Of a DNA stretch of 39,238 nucleotides, positions 22,901 through 34,413 are shown piece by piece. The notes beneath the pieces are model-generated. The model saw nothing but the letters and a program-made list of their open reading frames with translations, was not told where the DNA came from and ran no database searches. Source of the DNA: Poronia punctata (Eukaryota; Ascomycota; Sordariomycetes; Xylariales; Xylariaceae); assembly GCA_022579005.1 (NCBI GenBank), contig MU401753.1, positions 1 to 39,238 on the forward strand. Direction: 5' to 3'. The stretch's first letter is position 1; every line of letters begins with the position of its first letter. Both the position numbers and the translations under genes were made by a program.

Positions 22901-24963
22901 AACAACTGTTCCCTTGTCGTCAAAGCTAACACGAACCGATTTCCGCCGGGATACGCCCGAGTCCTCTCTCTGGTGGGGTGATACCGCACCGGACGCGGAA
23001 AGATCAGACGCATAGTCGGATGGCGAGTTCTCTCGTTGCGCTGAGCTGGTGTGTTTCATGGCGGATTTGATAGGGGACGCCGACCTGGGTAAAGGTGCGT
23101 GTCTCACCGCCAGCTTTTCCGCCAGGCCAGGGGCGAATCGTGCTTGTCGCGCGGGGCTGTTTGAGCTCGAACGCCTGATGCCGACGCCCTCTTCAGCAAG
23201 CTCAACGACAGGTCTGTTCTCTACAACAATGGGCTTCTGCTCGCCGGCGATGTCGGGGAGAATAGGTTTATATGCTGGTGAACCCTGACTATAATTCCGT
23301 GTCTTTGTCTCGTTGTCATTCTTGTGAGTATGATCTACAGCGTTCGGGGTCGCAGATAGACTTTGCCGTGTTGGAACGTTGTCCAATGCATCTAGCACTG
23401 TACGGGCTGCTGAAACACGGTTTCCCGTAGCGACAGCCTCGCCATCTTCTGCCTTGTGTCCGGTTGATGTTTGCTTCGACTGTATCTGACTTGGCGACGT
23501 CTCGGTTCCTTGATCTGGTGCTTTACTATGGGCCATAGGGGGTGAGGCATGATGCGCTGGCAGCGTTGTCGGCGGCGGACCAGGTTCTTCAACTTTCAAA
23601 GACCGACCGGCCGGTATCTCTCCTCGTATGTTGGCTTTGTCATGCAACGTCGGTACTTCATTCTTTGGAACTGTCACAGACGGCTTTGTTTCCGGAGTTG
23701 CAGGCCTGATCGAGGCGTGACGTGTGTCGGATTCATCCACCATCGTTCCCTTGGGTCTATCAACCGTTCCTTTTGCAAGGCGGCTGCCTTCCCTCTGCAA
23801 ACCATTGTCTCTCCTTCTTCTGGGGGGCTTCTCTGCAGCTTGCTTAGTTCGATACTCGACTGCCTCCTCCACATGAACTTTTGGGACCATTCTCCTCGAA
23901 TTTGGGTCGTATACCAGTTGTGGACTGGATTTAGCGCGAGAAGAGGGTGGAGTCGGCGAGGTAGGTGGTGACTGGGGTCGATAGACTGAGGGGTAGGAGA
24001 AGTTGACCGAGTTCCTGCTATCGGGCCTCGGAGGCGAATCCATGGTGCTCTGTGAGGCACCCGCTGGGGATCTGACCTTTCTCGTAACCGTATCTGACCT
24101 TCGCACATTACTAGTATCGCCTGCTGGTTGCCCGTACCAAGAGTGAGTCGCATTTCCCATTTTCTGAGACGCCGTTCGGAAATTCTGCATTCCTGTTCCT
24201 GTAACTCTCGAATCCGGTTGGGGGTCCCTATGGCGGCTTGGAATTTGCGGCACGGGGGGTTGGTCGCCATGGGATGCTGATGATGACCCATGGGGGGATG
24301 GACTTCGGAATGTACGGTCGGCCATACTTGCCGAACTCCCCCGTCTCTCAAGTTGCGCATGGCCATTAGGTCGCCCAACAGCCACCGGAGCGCTCCCGGA
24401 AGACGACCGAGATGCGCTCCGACGGACTGTGCGTTTTGTTTGTACCTCGGCAACATTGGTCGGGGTATGGGGACGAGCTCGGAGGGCGGCGGCCGCAGCA
24501 GCCGAGGATAGCGCGTTGTTGGGATTTTGATTGCTAGCAGACATGAAGGCCGAGGCAGCAGCTGTTGCCGCGTTGGGGTTCGCGGTCGTCGAGTTCAAAG
24601 GCTATCAGAAGGTTGATGACGGTTAGCTTTAGTGCGCGCGAACATAGAACAGTACCGAGCCCTAGCGCATGTAGTCAAAGATGCCGCGCAGACAAGCGTA
24701 GACCAAATCGGCAGTTGTCTACGGGTCATGCCAAAAGCACAGAATGAATTCCATCAGGTGGTGTCTTTGGCACCGGCAAGTCTGGGTTCATGATATTGGA
24801 CGTTGAAGGCGTTCCCATTTCCTCGCTTAGGAACGACGCATGCATCCAATTCCCCACTTGACAAGGAGGGAAGCGAAGCAGACAAAGAAGAGGAACAGGA
24901 GGAAAGGGGGCGTTCTGCACTTACATTAGACGAAGGCCGGCGCCTTCGCGACCCGCCAAACAT
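19985..24963 (-). CDS. Large disordered Ser/Arg/Pro-rich protein, tentatively Seg1/eisosome-like
   Basis: Two exons: a 39-nt first exon (24963-24925, MFGGSRRRRPSSN) and one long exon (24601-19985), separated by a 323-nt intron with a GTAAGT donor, GCTAAC branch site and TAG acceptor; both junctions are phase 0. The product is 1551 aa, mostly low-complexity: an Ala-rich N-terminus (about 19-55), long Ser/Pro/Arg stretches, an acidic patch with SIYSDAYEDIPD, a helical segment DWEQAKAFWRSLTAERRK (about 960-980), several RLDDSSD repeats with acidic clusters, and a basic C-terminus KKKKFGALRRMFKLDE. No enzyme domain or membrane segment is seen. The arrangement resembles fungal cortex proteins of the Seg1/eisosome type, but that rests on overall character and memory of related fungal proteins, not on a diagnostic motif. 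Gene structure is well supported; function is uncertain. Confidence 0.85.
24925..24963 (-). other. 13-codon first exon of the large disordered protein gene
   Basis: ATG followed by a basic stretch (SRRRRPSSN) and then GTAAGT. The long downstream frame has no ATG near its beginning (its first in-frame candidate is a TTG codon), while splicing to the TAG acceptor at 24602-24604 supplies a start in phase. The basic tip could act in membrane or lipid contact (inference). Confidence 0.8.
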
Positions 24964-27113
24964 TTTGTCGTTGTGACGTGAGCGGGAAGGCCTCCAGCTA
25001 GGGAAGAGTGAGGCTATAATAGACCCTGCATCGATGAAACTTAAAAGTACTATGTAAATGACTAAATCGCGTAGGTTGTGTACATGACTTGAAGCGAGAT
25101 GAGAAGACAGAGACGACGAGGTGGTTCGAATTCGAATTAGGTAGGGTACAAACACAACAATGTTGGGTAGGGATGTAAATAAAATAGGTAGGGGAAGGGC
25201 TTGCCTTGAGCACTGTTGCAAAAAGAGAGCAACGAAGAGCTTCGGTTCGGCGACGAAGAGCAAATGCGGTATGGACGTCAATTTGTTCTCTGGGCAATTC
25301 TCAAGTACCTGACCTACGGGTACGTACCCACCTGCCTGTCACACTACTTTCTCGATGACGCTTAAGCTAGGAGGGCGAACCCCTAATGGGGGTAGCTCTA
25401 AGCCGTATATGGCTTAGGGCAGCAGACTTCTGCACACTTCTACTGCTTTCATTTTCAAAGTTTCAATATCCTTTGCCCCCAGACAGGACATACGTGGTGG
25501 GTTGCGTAAAAAAGGGCACCTGGTCAAGTATTTTGGGCCAAAACTCCACAGGCAAATAGGACTCTTGGCAGGCCGCAATACTTGTTTTAGCAATAAAAAC
25601 AAGATATAAAGTCTAGGTAGCAGGAGGGAAGATCATCGCTTTTCTAGGTATAGCCTTATTGCTTATCTAAGCACAGTGACCTGACCAGGTGCCCTTTTTT
25701 AGGCAACCCACCACGTAGTGGGGGCTGCTTAGAGCAACTAGCTAAAAATGGATCTGTAAAACCACGTCAGACGCATCATCACCCGCCGCCGTGCCGTGTC
25801 TTTGCACCAAGACGTAAATTTCGCGCTTCTAAAATAAATAAAATAAAATGAGGCGACTGGGATATTCCAAGTTACGATCTAATTGGACCAGTTGTTAATG
25901 ATTGCTCCAATTCACTATCCCTACAGATTCCACATGTACCCATAATCCTTAACCATCGGCAATTCAACATCACAACCTCTACGTATAAGACTAGATAGAC
26001 GTACGCACGTACAATATAAAAGAACAATTATACATACGTGTATACATCACAGATATAAACTCGATATCCTATTCTGCCAATTCCTACGATTCGATTGCCT
26101 CGCCTACTCAGAGGATGTTAAACCCCGGCTCTTAAAGGTAGTATACACAGTACTCGTAGAGTCTAAGGAGTTTTGATACTTGGTGCGGAATGGCTTGCAA
26201 GGCTAGATCACATCACTAGAGTGGTCACCTTGCAACATGTTCAAACGCGCAGCATCTATGACTTGGGATTTTTCTCAATTTCTGGCCTGGCAGCTAACTA
26301 ACCCAGGCAGAGCATACGTGTATACGTGTATAAGGTACTATCTCCAATACTACCTACCTCCTAGGCTATTAAAGCTAAAGCACCCAATGGGTCATCGCGA
26401 GTGTCAAATCTTAGGTAAGCATCGCTGCCTTGCGATCCAACGGCTACTGCGCTAACAGGACTATGACGTCACGTAAGGCATCGGTAAATAGTTCCGTATG
26501 AATGTTCAGTTCTACGATCTACACGTACACTACCAATCTGCACGAAGGCTATTATTTACACGTACAGGGTATAATACAACCATAGCTGACACGGTAACCG
26601 ACGAGTTTCAACAACTACAGAATACCTACCAGTTACTGCAAGGTGGCATCAATATCATGTTACTGACGACCTACACTTCGTGGGGAGACTATGATCATAG
26701 GATCGATCAAACATCTGCCGAGCAAGGAGCCTTATTGAGGGGCCGACGATGTAGTCTTAACAATGATGGAGATGCTAACACCTTTATACCCATGCTAGTC
26801 TAACGAATACCGCCTGGACTGGAGATACTGCGCCCACGACAGAGAATCCCACATGATGCCTGCATAACCGCGCCACTGTTCCCGGGAGATAACCACGAAC
26901 ATTCCATTCACAATCCAGGAACTAAAGTAGCGAAGAGCTCGCCGGCCATTACACATTGATGGCACTGTGAACCAAGGTTCCATGGAACTAGGCGATGCGT
27001 AGGAGGCTGTAGCCCTTTGCCAGCCCGGAAAGCAATTCTTAGCCGAGCTTATGTACGTGGACATTCTCATTGCGTCGTTGCTTAGACAGGCCCTCTTGGG
27101 CGACAAGACGCAA
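24964..27113. other. Intergenic DNA upstream of the large disordered protein gene, with MITE
   Basis: About 2.1 kb. The part up to roughly 25300 should hold the promoter and leader of the large gene. A TAAGCC-GTATAT-GGCTTA palindrome lies at about 25397-25414, and a MITE occupies 25493-25715. The remainder (25720-27110) contains a TACTCGTA octamer (26151) and only short, unrecognised open frames. The 3' end of the 27114-29281 gene should fall at its right-hand end. Confidence 0.6.
25493..25715. mobile_element. MITE, Tc1/mariner-type, 223 bp
   Basis: The ends are inverted repeats of about 37 bp with two mismatches: CGTGGTGGGTTGC, one mismatched base, TAAAAAAGGGCACCTGGTCA, then a weaker match. 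The element is bounded on both sides by TA (25491-25492 and 25716-25717), the target duplication used by Tc1/mariner/pogo transposons. The interior is too short for a transposase and shows an inner hairpin (CTTGTTTT...AAAACAAG, about 25577-25600). It is therefore a non-autonomous element that an active transposase elsewhere must have moved. The near-identity of the two ends suggests a fairly recent copy, and it has escaped the heavy C-to-T decay seen in the AT blocks. Confidence 0.88.
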
Positions 27114-29281
27114 CTATGCCGTCTCTATCGGCCCACCTCCCGAGCCTGTAGGGGCTATCTTCCCGTGCGTCTGGATGATCGGTGGTGCACGAGGTATGGC
27201 TGGCTTCTGCGGGGCTCTTTCGTGGTCCGGCGACACTTGGTCGTCGTAATGATCCTCGGAATCAAAAGCCTCACTACGGCCATCATCCCCCTCGTCTGGC
27301 CCAAGGTCGTGAGGGGCAACAGATCGGTGTTGCATGTCGGGAGCAGAAACCGATGCCCGATCCGAGACGCTGTTATTCTTAGTGGCCGACTTGGAGTTAC
27401 TCGGCTTCTTACCCTTCCTTGACTTCATCTTGGCCTTTTCTAAAAGCCGACGTCGCTCAGCCTCCTCGCGGCGCCGGCGCCGATCTTTGATCTCGTACTG
27501 GCGAATCAATGCTTCTGGCGGATGGCCAAATATGAGCTCATACTCGCAAAACTCGCAGAGGTAGTAGTTTTCCGGGGATGGTGGGTGGTGCATATTCTGG
27601 AACATTGTTTCTTTACGGCGTTGTCTGGCAGCCCGCAAAAGCGGGTCACCCCGGCGCTTCGTTTTCTTTTGGCTAGCCGTTGCATTTGGACCTCCCTTTC
27701 CAGAAGGGTCGATAGACGGATAAGACCCGTTTTGCGAGGTGCCTGGTGCCGATAAACTTGAGACACCGGAGTGCGTCTGAGTACCCCGTGCATGGACTCC
27801 ATGGTAGTCGACACTGTTAGCAGGATGGTGATTCCGATTAGAACCACCCATGCTATGCGGGGCCGGGTCGGAACCAGGCCAGGACACAGGGTTTTGGGAG
27901 CCGAACGTGAAAGTAAATTGCGTCGAGGATCTCGGACTTGGTTTGGGGGGTGTCTGTTGCTGCAGTAGGCTTATATTTTCCTGGCCTGTCGGTAATGGAA
28001 GCTTCTCAATACTGGCCATAGCAGTAGAAATGATGCCGGCATTCTCTGAATGATGGAACAAATAAGCATGCGTTCTGTATTGATGTATCGAACGAACCTT
28101 GGGAAAATGTATGAGGCCTTCGGAGTGGAGAGAGGGAGAGAGGGATAGGGATGATTTGGGAACGAGATAAATGGCCCTTGGCCGAGCGGAAAAGCAAAAA
28201 CTGAAATGAGGGAAAGTTCAAACATGAACTCAAAGTTTAAGTTAAGGGGGTATGCACGCTTCGGATCGAACTTACCGGCTGGTGGCGACGGATATTGGTT
28301 TGGAGAACGTAGCTTCATGTTTCGCCCAGCCCAATTGCCGTTGGAATCTGATAAAGTCCGCAAGGGGCTCCTGCCGTTCCGTGCCCTGCCGTATCTTCCC
28401 CTTCCAGGACCGGATATCCCCTGCCCATTATTAAGGGGCCCTCCAGTTTGGTAGTACGGTGTGCTGGTTGGCACAGGTTCCCCACTGTCATCCTCCCCAT
28501 TCACAGAGGGTGGCTGGATCCCAAAGGCAGTGGGCTCGGTAATGGTGTGGGTTCCGTTAAGAATAGACTCTCCGGCTATCGGTATCTTTCTCTTTTTCTT
28601 ATTGTTGGTGTTTTCAAACGATTCATATCCGTCCATGGAAGAAGCGGTGGAGGGAGGCGGCTGTGGTTTAGGTGGTCTCACGTGGCTAGCTCTTGGAGGG
28701 ACTCGAAAGCTCTGCTCTACCGGCTCATGGAATCCCCGGGAACCCAAGGCTCGCCGAGCTTGGCTCATCAAGCTCTCATCGTCACGGGGCCCAGTTGCAA
28801 GGCCGTTTCTTCGGAAAGTAGCGCCGTTGCTCGGCCTAGCCACGTTCTCCCGAGGAGCAAGTCCAATCAACTCTGGTCCAACTGGGGAAGAATCATCTCT
28901 AGGACTGTAAGGGTAGACGAACAGGGGCGCGCTCGGTTGGGGCGCCGGGGGGAACTTGATACTGTTAGCAACGTCGGGAGAGAGGCGTTCGCGTAGTCGA
29001 CGTTTCGGTAGCGGGCGAATCGGCCGGTCAGGGAATAACGACAACGCGGATTCTGGTGACATGTTCTCATGGGCGCCTAAAACGTAGTTGCGAGATAGCA
29101 TTAGCCATAGAGTTTTGACTGCAAACATTGCCACGCAAATGTAGATAATAAACAGCAGGATGATGGCATCCGACTTGGAAGACGGTCGTGTCGTCCTAGG
29201 AATTATGCAAGGGGCCCCTTTTGTCTGGTTAAATGCTGGGCCAACGGTGGAGCGACTCGCAACAGTGGTCGTTGCCATCAT
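27114..29281 (-). CDS. Single-pass membrane protein with CxxC motif, function unknown
   Basis: Two exons, 29281-28276 and 28045-27114, join across a 230-nt intron (GTAAGT donor, TTCAG acceptor, phase 1) to restore PPA-ENAGIISTAMASIEK and give 645 aa. The start is the first of two adjacent ATG codons; the frame extends upstream only through a TTG. A strongly hydrophobic segment (about residues 39-62, DAIILLFIIYICVAMFAVKT) is the only membrane span. A long Pro/Ser/Asn-rich disordered stretch follows. Near the C-terminus the most structured part reads YYLCEFCEYELIFGHPP (about 496-512, Cys499 and Cys502), followed by a very basic helix (about 516-550), then an acidic tail. I recognise no named family. 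The CxxC could bind metal or be redox active, but a lone CxxC is weak evidence. The ordered motif amid disorder suggests a conserved binding module. Confidence 0.85.
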
Positions 29282-32270
29282 ATGTGAAGGAGAGGGTATG
29301 GACTGCGTCAAGAGAGCGGTAATGGTCTACTGGACAATTTGCTCCGAGGACGCAGAGTCGAAGGCCAAGACACCACCTACTCATCACAAGTCCTTAACCA
29401 ATGTGGGCGCTGTCACATACATAGAACTCTAGCGGAAGGTCCAACTCTGGTCTATTGTTCTCGGAACCTCGATCGATGGGCCAGGGGGTACCAAGGCAGA
29501 CTGTACAGAGGCCAATGGCGTCGTAATCGGTCGGCAGGGCAAGTGGTTTCTCCTATGTCCACAAACAGTTTCCGAATTAATATCTAACTCGCCCAAGCGG
29601 AGCATGATCGGGCTGCGGAAGGGGGGGACGGCCCAAGGTAGGTAGACAGCTAGTTCTCAGCGACTACCTGGATCCTGAAGCAACTCGGCCATAAAGCGGA
29701 AGGTCTACCCAAACATACAGAAAATGGTGGCCAAAAGACAAGGCGGATGAGAAGCAAGGCGGCGATGGCCAATGTACGGACTTTCTAGGGGCCAAGCAAA
29801 GGCCAAAAAGTAACACAGCCGTCCGTCCCACCGAGGAGACTGAATGTGTCAGGGCCTTGAGGTCGTTGGGCAGATATCTAACTCGTCCGACTCCAGCAAA
29901 ATGCACAGGCCGGTCAGGAACCAAAAGATAGGACTACTTGAAGGCAAATGCACCGGTTACGATGTGAAGCTGAAATAGAAGTTGTGGGAAATGTGTCGAG
30001 TCGGATGGCCAAGACAAAGAGGTGGAAGACGTAGATTACCTAGGTAGGCATGCAGAATGGCAGGTAGAATGGTGGCATGGGGCACGGAGTCATCAAACCG
30101 ATTGATTGTGCTGGCGATAATAACTTGCCCAAATGCTACTGCTCTGTGGGCATTTGATGTGCCTAATCATAGACCATAAGGGGGGCACAGCTGGGGGGAG
30201 GAGGGGACGATGAGTGGGGCCGGGGGGTTTTAGATTGAATTACACATGTACAAATATGTAAGTAGGTACCAGCTGTACACGTAGGCTAATACCATGTAGG
30301 AGGTAACAGCCAGAACAGCGTGTACGGCATCCATCCGGTACCTGGTAACGCTTTTAGTCCAGGTACATCGTTCAACACCAAAACCTACTAGGTATCAAAC
30401 TGTATACAAACTACCTTTACAAGTATGTACAGCGGAATGGCAAAGTTCTGTCCTAGAAATTCGTGAGGCGTATTTTGTAGATACACAAATGTACAGTCAC
30501 GCTACAAAACACTAGTTGGAACTTTCTAAGCAAATACACTTGCTAAATCTATTTAATAGACATTTAAACATAGTATAGGTATGTTGGTAGGTGTTGGGAT
30601 CCCGATTAGCTTTTAACGCGAAAATACCTCAGCAATAGCGCAATACTCAATTGAACGTGGAAGTCACTTCAGTGTGCTAGGTTTAGGGCACTTATGTACC
30701 TTATATTCCGTGTAGGTACTCGTACATTCAATGTACCCTTGGTGGTATCGGTGTAGAAATCGGGGGTTTTGTTCTACCTCGTACATCGTTACTCCCTGTT
30801 TTGATCTTTCGACATCATCATTCAGCGTCGTCTGGCCGTGTTCTAGACTGCTGATGTATGCCTCTCATGACCTTCAAACACAAGGAACTGGCGCCTTTAG
30901 TCCTTCACCAGAGCCGGCATGATTCTGGTTTCCTGGTCCTCGATGATTCCCCTCCTTTTGACCTCCCCAGCTATGTAGCCCCAAGGTTATACTTGGGACC
31001 CTGTTTGGACGATGAGGGCAACTCTAGAGTGGCCATCTAGGTTGGTACAACTTCAGCATAGCCAGTACCTACATGTAGGCTATTAGCACCCAAGTTCAAA
31101 CTAAGTGGCAGGTGCATCTATCCTTTGCCACAGGACGATGCTGTTGCTGGTTCGCCCTTTCCTATGCGTGTGGTATCGCGAGTTTCGGTAGACTGGGTGG
31201 CATTTTCGTCCACGCCAGAACGCTAATTACGATCGTTGAATATCTCAGCGACGTAGGTGCCCTATTTCCATCGTCCTTGTCGGGTCGATTTCCATATATA
31301 CAAGGCCGGAGTTGATTCGGACTTTGATAAAGGGCGAACTTGTCTGCATGCCGAGCCCCCCTTGCCAGCCGCATGTGTGGAAGTCGGGCGAGAGAATACC
31401 AAAGGTTTCCCACTCATAGTTACTGTGCTATCTACGCACTTATTACGACCAACGTGGATCTTGAAACTGCGGTGGTGCCATTTCCATTTACCGGCTCGTT
31501 GCCGTGTTCTCGGTGACTGGCACAGAACAGGGAACGCTTCGCATACTATGAATCTTAAATCTTGCCAGACCTTCCACTTCCAAGTCAAGAAACCCGGCTT
31601 CCCAGCTGCCCGGCCTAGGTGGTACTTGTCAGATTTAGCACCTACATGCAATATAGGACCCCGAGAAATTAGACTGCCCCTAGGTTCACCGGTGCTCAAG
31701 ACGCGTAAGTATGTGTATTTATACATTTCTTCCACGGCAACTATATGCTTGTAAGAAAACGGTACGGAGCTGGGTTACACCTTCAATCCCAGTCCACTTC
31801 TACCAATGGTAGGATTATCTACTGTATAGATGGTACTTTTACACTATCTTCCCTCATAGTCCCTCTTAAAAGGGGGTTATCCCTCCAGCTCTTGTTAAGA
31901 CTACAGTAGGTATGTCGCGTCTACAGCTTAAGAGCGAGCTCTGAAGTCCGGCCATCAGGCTTACAGCTGACAAGTGTAACGGCGCCGCTGGAGGTCCCTG
32001 CCTGTCAGATTATATTCTCTGCCTTCCAGCATTAGTAGGGATTGTATTTATTCTTTGTCCCCTGTTTCTGTTTAGAGCTGCGGGTACATTCCAGCTTATA
32101 CGCAAAGTAGTACAAAAAGCACGTCTAAACTGTTATACAATTGGGAAGTTCAAGTGCCATATGGTCGAATGTAAGTGTGGTGCGTAATCACGCTGTTCTT
32201 TTGATATCTGAATAAGTATTCAGTCTCTTGATTTGAATATGACTACATGCCTGCGTACTAGGGTTCGTCA
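29282..32270. other. Intergenic DNA upstream of the CxxC membrane protein gene
   Basis: About 3 kb with no supportable gene. The left part should contain the promoter of the membrane protein gene. Overlapping open frames of about 160 codons occur on both strands at 31260-31750 but show no family features. TAGGTAGG-type and TACTCGTA (30718) motifs occur, and GTACATGTA-like palindromic pieces are common around 30240-30500. Confidence 0.55.
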
Positions 32271-32273
32271 TTG

Positions 32274-32515
32274 GGTACCCAGTAGGTACCCATCATTACC
32301 CATTGGGTGGTGTTGGGTGCTTAGCAGTGGGTATAGGTAGCCTGGGCTTAATTATGGGTTGGGTACCCATCCAAAAATGACTGGGTACCCATCTAAAAAT
32401 GAATAGGTACCTATACCTGTAATGGGTACCTATTTAAAAAATAATAGGTACCTATATTTGCAATAGGTACTTATTTAAATATAAATAGGTACTTAACTTT
32501 TAAATAGGTACTTAT
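32274..32515. repeat. Decaying GGTACC minisatellite at the edge of the right AT block
   Basis: Eight cores of the palindrome GGGTACCC or its decayed forms start at about 32361, 32383, 32405, 32424, 32446, 32465, 32487 and 32506, spaced 22, 22, 19, 22, 19, 22 and 19 bp. Two further cores lie at about 32273 and 32284. Going towards the AT block the core reads GGGTACCC (twice), then AGGTACCT/GGGTACCT/AGGTACCT, then AGGTACTT (three times). Spacers likewise shift from CCCATCCAAAAATGA to TATTTAAATATAAA. Confidence 0.85.
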
Positions 32516-33876
32516 TTAAGTATTAGTCTAATAATAAAAAGATTTTTTTAAGTTATTAACCTAGCTACGTTATAAAAACATAATTAGCAAATAAAAAAAT
32601 AGTAAAAAATAATTTACTAAAAAAGTTAAATTAAAGCTATTTATTTAAAATAATGCAAATATACTAATTATATATTAATTAAGTATAATATAAAGCTATT
32701 GTAACTTGCTATAAGCTTTATAGCTGCCTATATAGCAACTTTAAAAATCTTTATTGTCTAGTTTACTTTTTATATTTTTATTATTTTTATTACTTTTAGT
32801 ATTTCTAAGTTTTTTAAAGTTTTTATTATTTTTATTATTTTTTTTACTATTTATATTTTTAGCATTTATAAGATTTTTATTATTTTTAGCAAGTTTTATA
32901 GCATTGTTAGCTGCTTTTTTTTAAGCTTTATTAGCTGCATAAGCAGTAGCTGCTGCTTAGCCTTATACTTTAAAAGCATTTTTAGCTTTTTTAAAAGTTT
33001 TAGCGTTTTTTTAAGCTTTAGCTTTTTTAAAGTTTTTAATTATAAGCGCATTAGCAGTATTAATCTTTTTTTTTTTGCATGCTTTTTTTTTTTTAATAGC
33101 TTTTTATTTTTTTTTTTAATTATCTTATTAACTTTTATTTAACGTTAGTAGGTAATATTCTTATTATAATATACAAAATTAGTTATTAAAGCTAAAGTAT
33201 AAACATTAATATGCTTTATAATCTTTATAATAAAAAATATAAAATGCATATTTTTTAGCATTAAAGTAACTTAACTAGCATAGATTGTAGCTTAAAATGT
33301 AGCTATAAAATAATTAGTATAAAATTAGTACAAGCAAATTTAAAAGCAGGTAATATATATTAAATATAAGTATATACTAGTAAATATAAAAAAAAAAGTT
33401 GCTTTTAATGCTTTTTATAGCGCACTAATAGCTAAAAGCTAAAAGCGCAAGTTTGCTATAAGATCTTAGGCAATTTTTTGCATAAGTTAAGTAAATAACG
33501 CTATAAGAATACTAAAACCTTTTGCTAATTATATTTATTTTTTATATATTTATTAAAGTAGCTAGTGTGCTATATATATTAATATATGCTTAAATATTAA
33601 AATATTATTAAAAAGCTTATAATTAAGTTAAAAAGAAAGTTTTTAAACTGCTTTGCTATAGCTTTTACTTTTTGCATACTTATAGTAATGCAAAATGCTT
33701 ACTTTTTTATAATATAGACAATATTTTTTTTTTTTTACTAGTTAAAAAATAAGTAGTTTTTTACTACTAGTAGTAGGTCTTATATTAGCGCTATATAAAA
33801 GTATTAATTAAAAAAAATATAAAAATATTTAATTATATAAATTTACTTTTAAGTTTAAGCTACTGCTTTAGCTTTA

Positions 33877-33934
33877 TTAGCAAGCTTAGTTTTTTTAGCA
33901 AGCTTAGTTTTCTTAGCAAGCTTAATTTTCTTAG
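33877..33934. repeat. 18-bp tandem repeat, about 3 copies
   Basis: Units of TTAGCAAGCTTAGTTTTT with one or two changes start at 33877, 33895 and 33913, with a partial unit at 33931. The 18-bp period is a multiple of three, and on the minus strand one frame reads as Ala/Lys-rich codons, compatible with an old repeat-containing coding region, though this is weak. Confidence 0.7.
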
Positions 33935-34305
33935 CAGCTTTTTTAATAAGCTTGCTTAGCGCTATAGTTTATATATAGCATAAACTTTAAGTAGAAAAAA
34001 AAAAAAATTAGTATATAATTAGTATAATAAGTAAAATAAACTATAGCAATATATATAATATTATATTATTAAAGCTATAGTAACTTTTGTAGTTAATTTG
34101 CTTATAATAAAAAGTGTTAGTATATATAAAATAGCAATATTTAAAAAAACTAAATAAAGTTACTTATAAGGTATATAAAATAGAAGGCAAAAACGGTTAG
34201 CATACTTAAAAATAACAAAGTACTTTAATAATAAGGTATATAAGGAAAAAGTTGTATAAGTAAAAGATTATTTTAAGTATAAATTAAAAGAAAATGTAAG
34301 TTTGT

Positions 34306-34413
34306 ACTAATAAACCTATATTATAAGTACGTACTAATAAACCTATATTATAAGTACATACTAATAAACCTATATTATAAGTATGTACTAATAAACCTAT
34401 ATTATAAGTATAA
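34306..34413. repeat. 27-bp tandem repeat, 4 copies
   Basis: Four units beginning ACTAATAAACCTATATTATA and ending AAGTACGT, AAGTACAT, AAGTATGT and AAGTATAA, starting at 34306, 34333, 34360 and 34387. The first 22 bases are identical in all copies, including the CC of AACCTA, whereas the unit ends vary by C/T and G/A transitions. Confidence 0.92.

Noticed and set aside
25127..25137. GGTTCGAATTC resembling a tRNA B box
   Set aside because: No A box, no acceptor stem and no cloverleaf could be formed around it.
26498..26803. 101-codon plus-strand frame
   Set aside because: No recognisable motif, isolated, and surrounded by similar short frames; not enough to call a gene.
31257..31754. Open frames of about 160 codons on both strands
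   Set aside because: The two frames cover each other almost fully, neither shows a family feature, and the stretch shows no splice-linked neighbours.
34306..34413. 27-bp array as a CRISPR
   Set aside because: The units are directly adjacent without spacers, and the DNA is eukaryotic.
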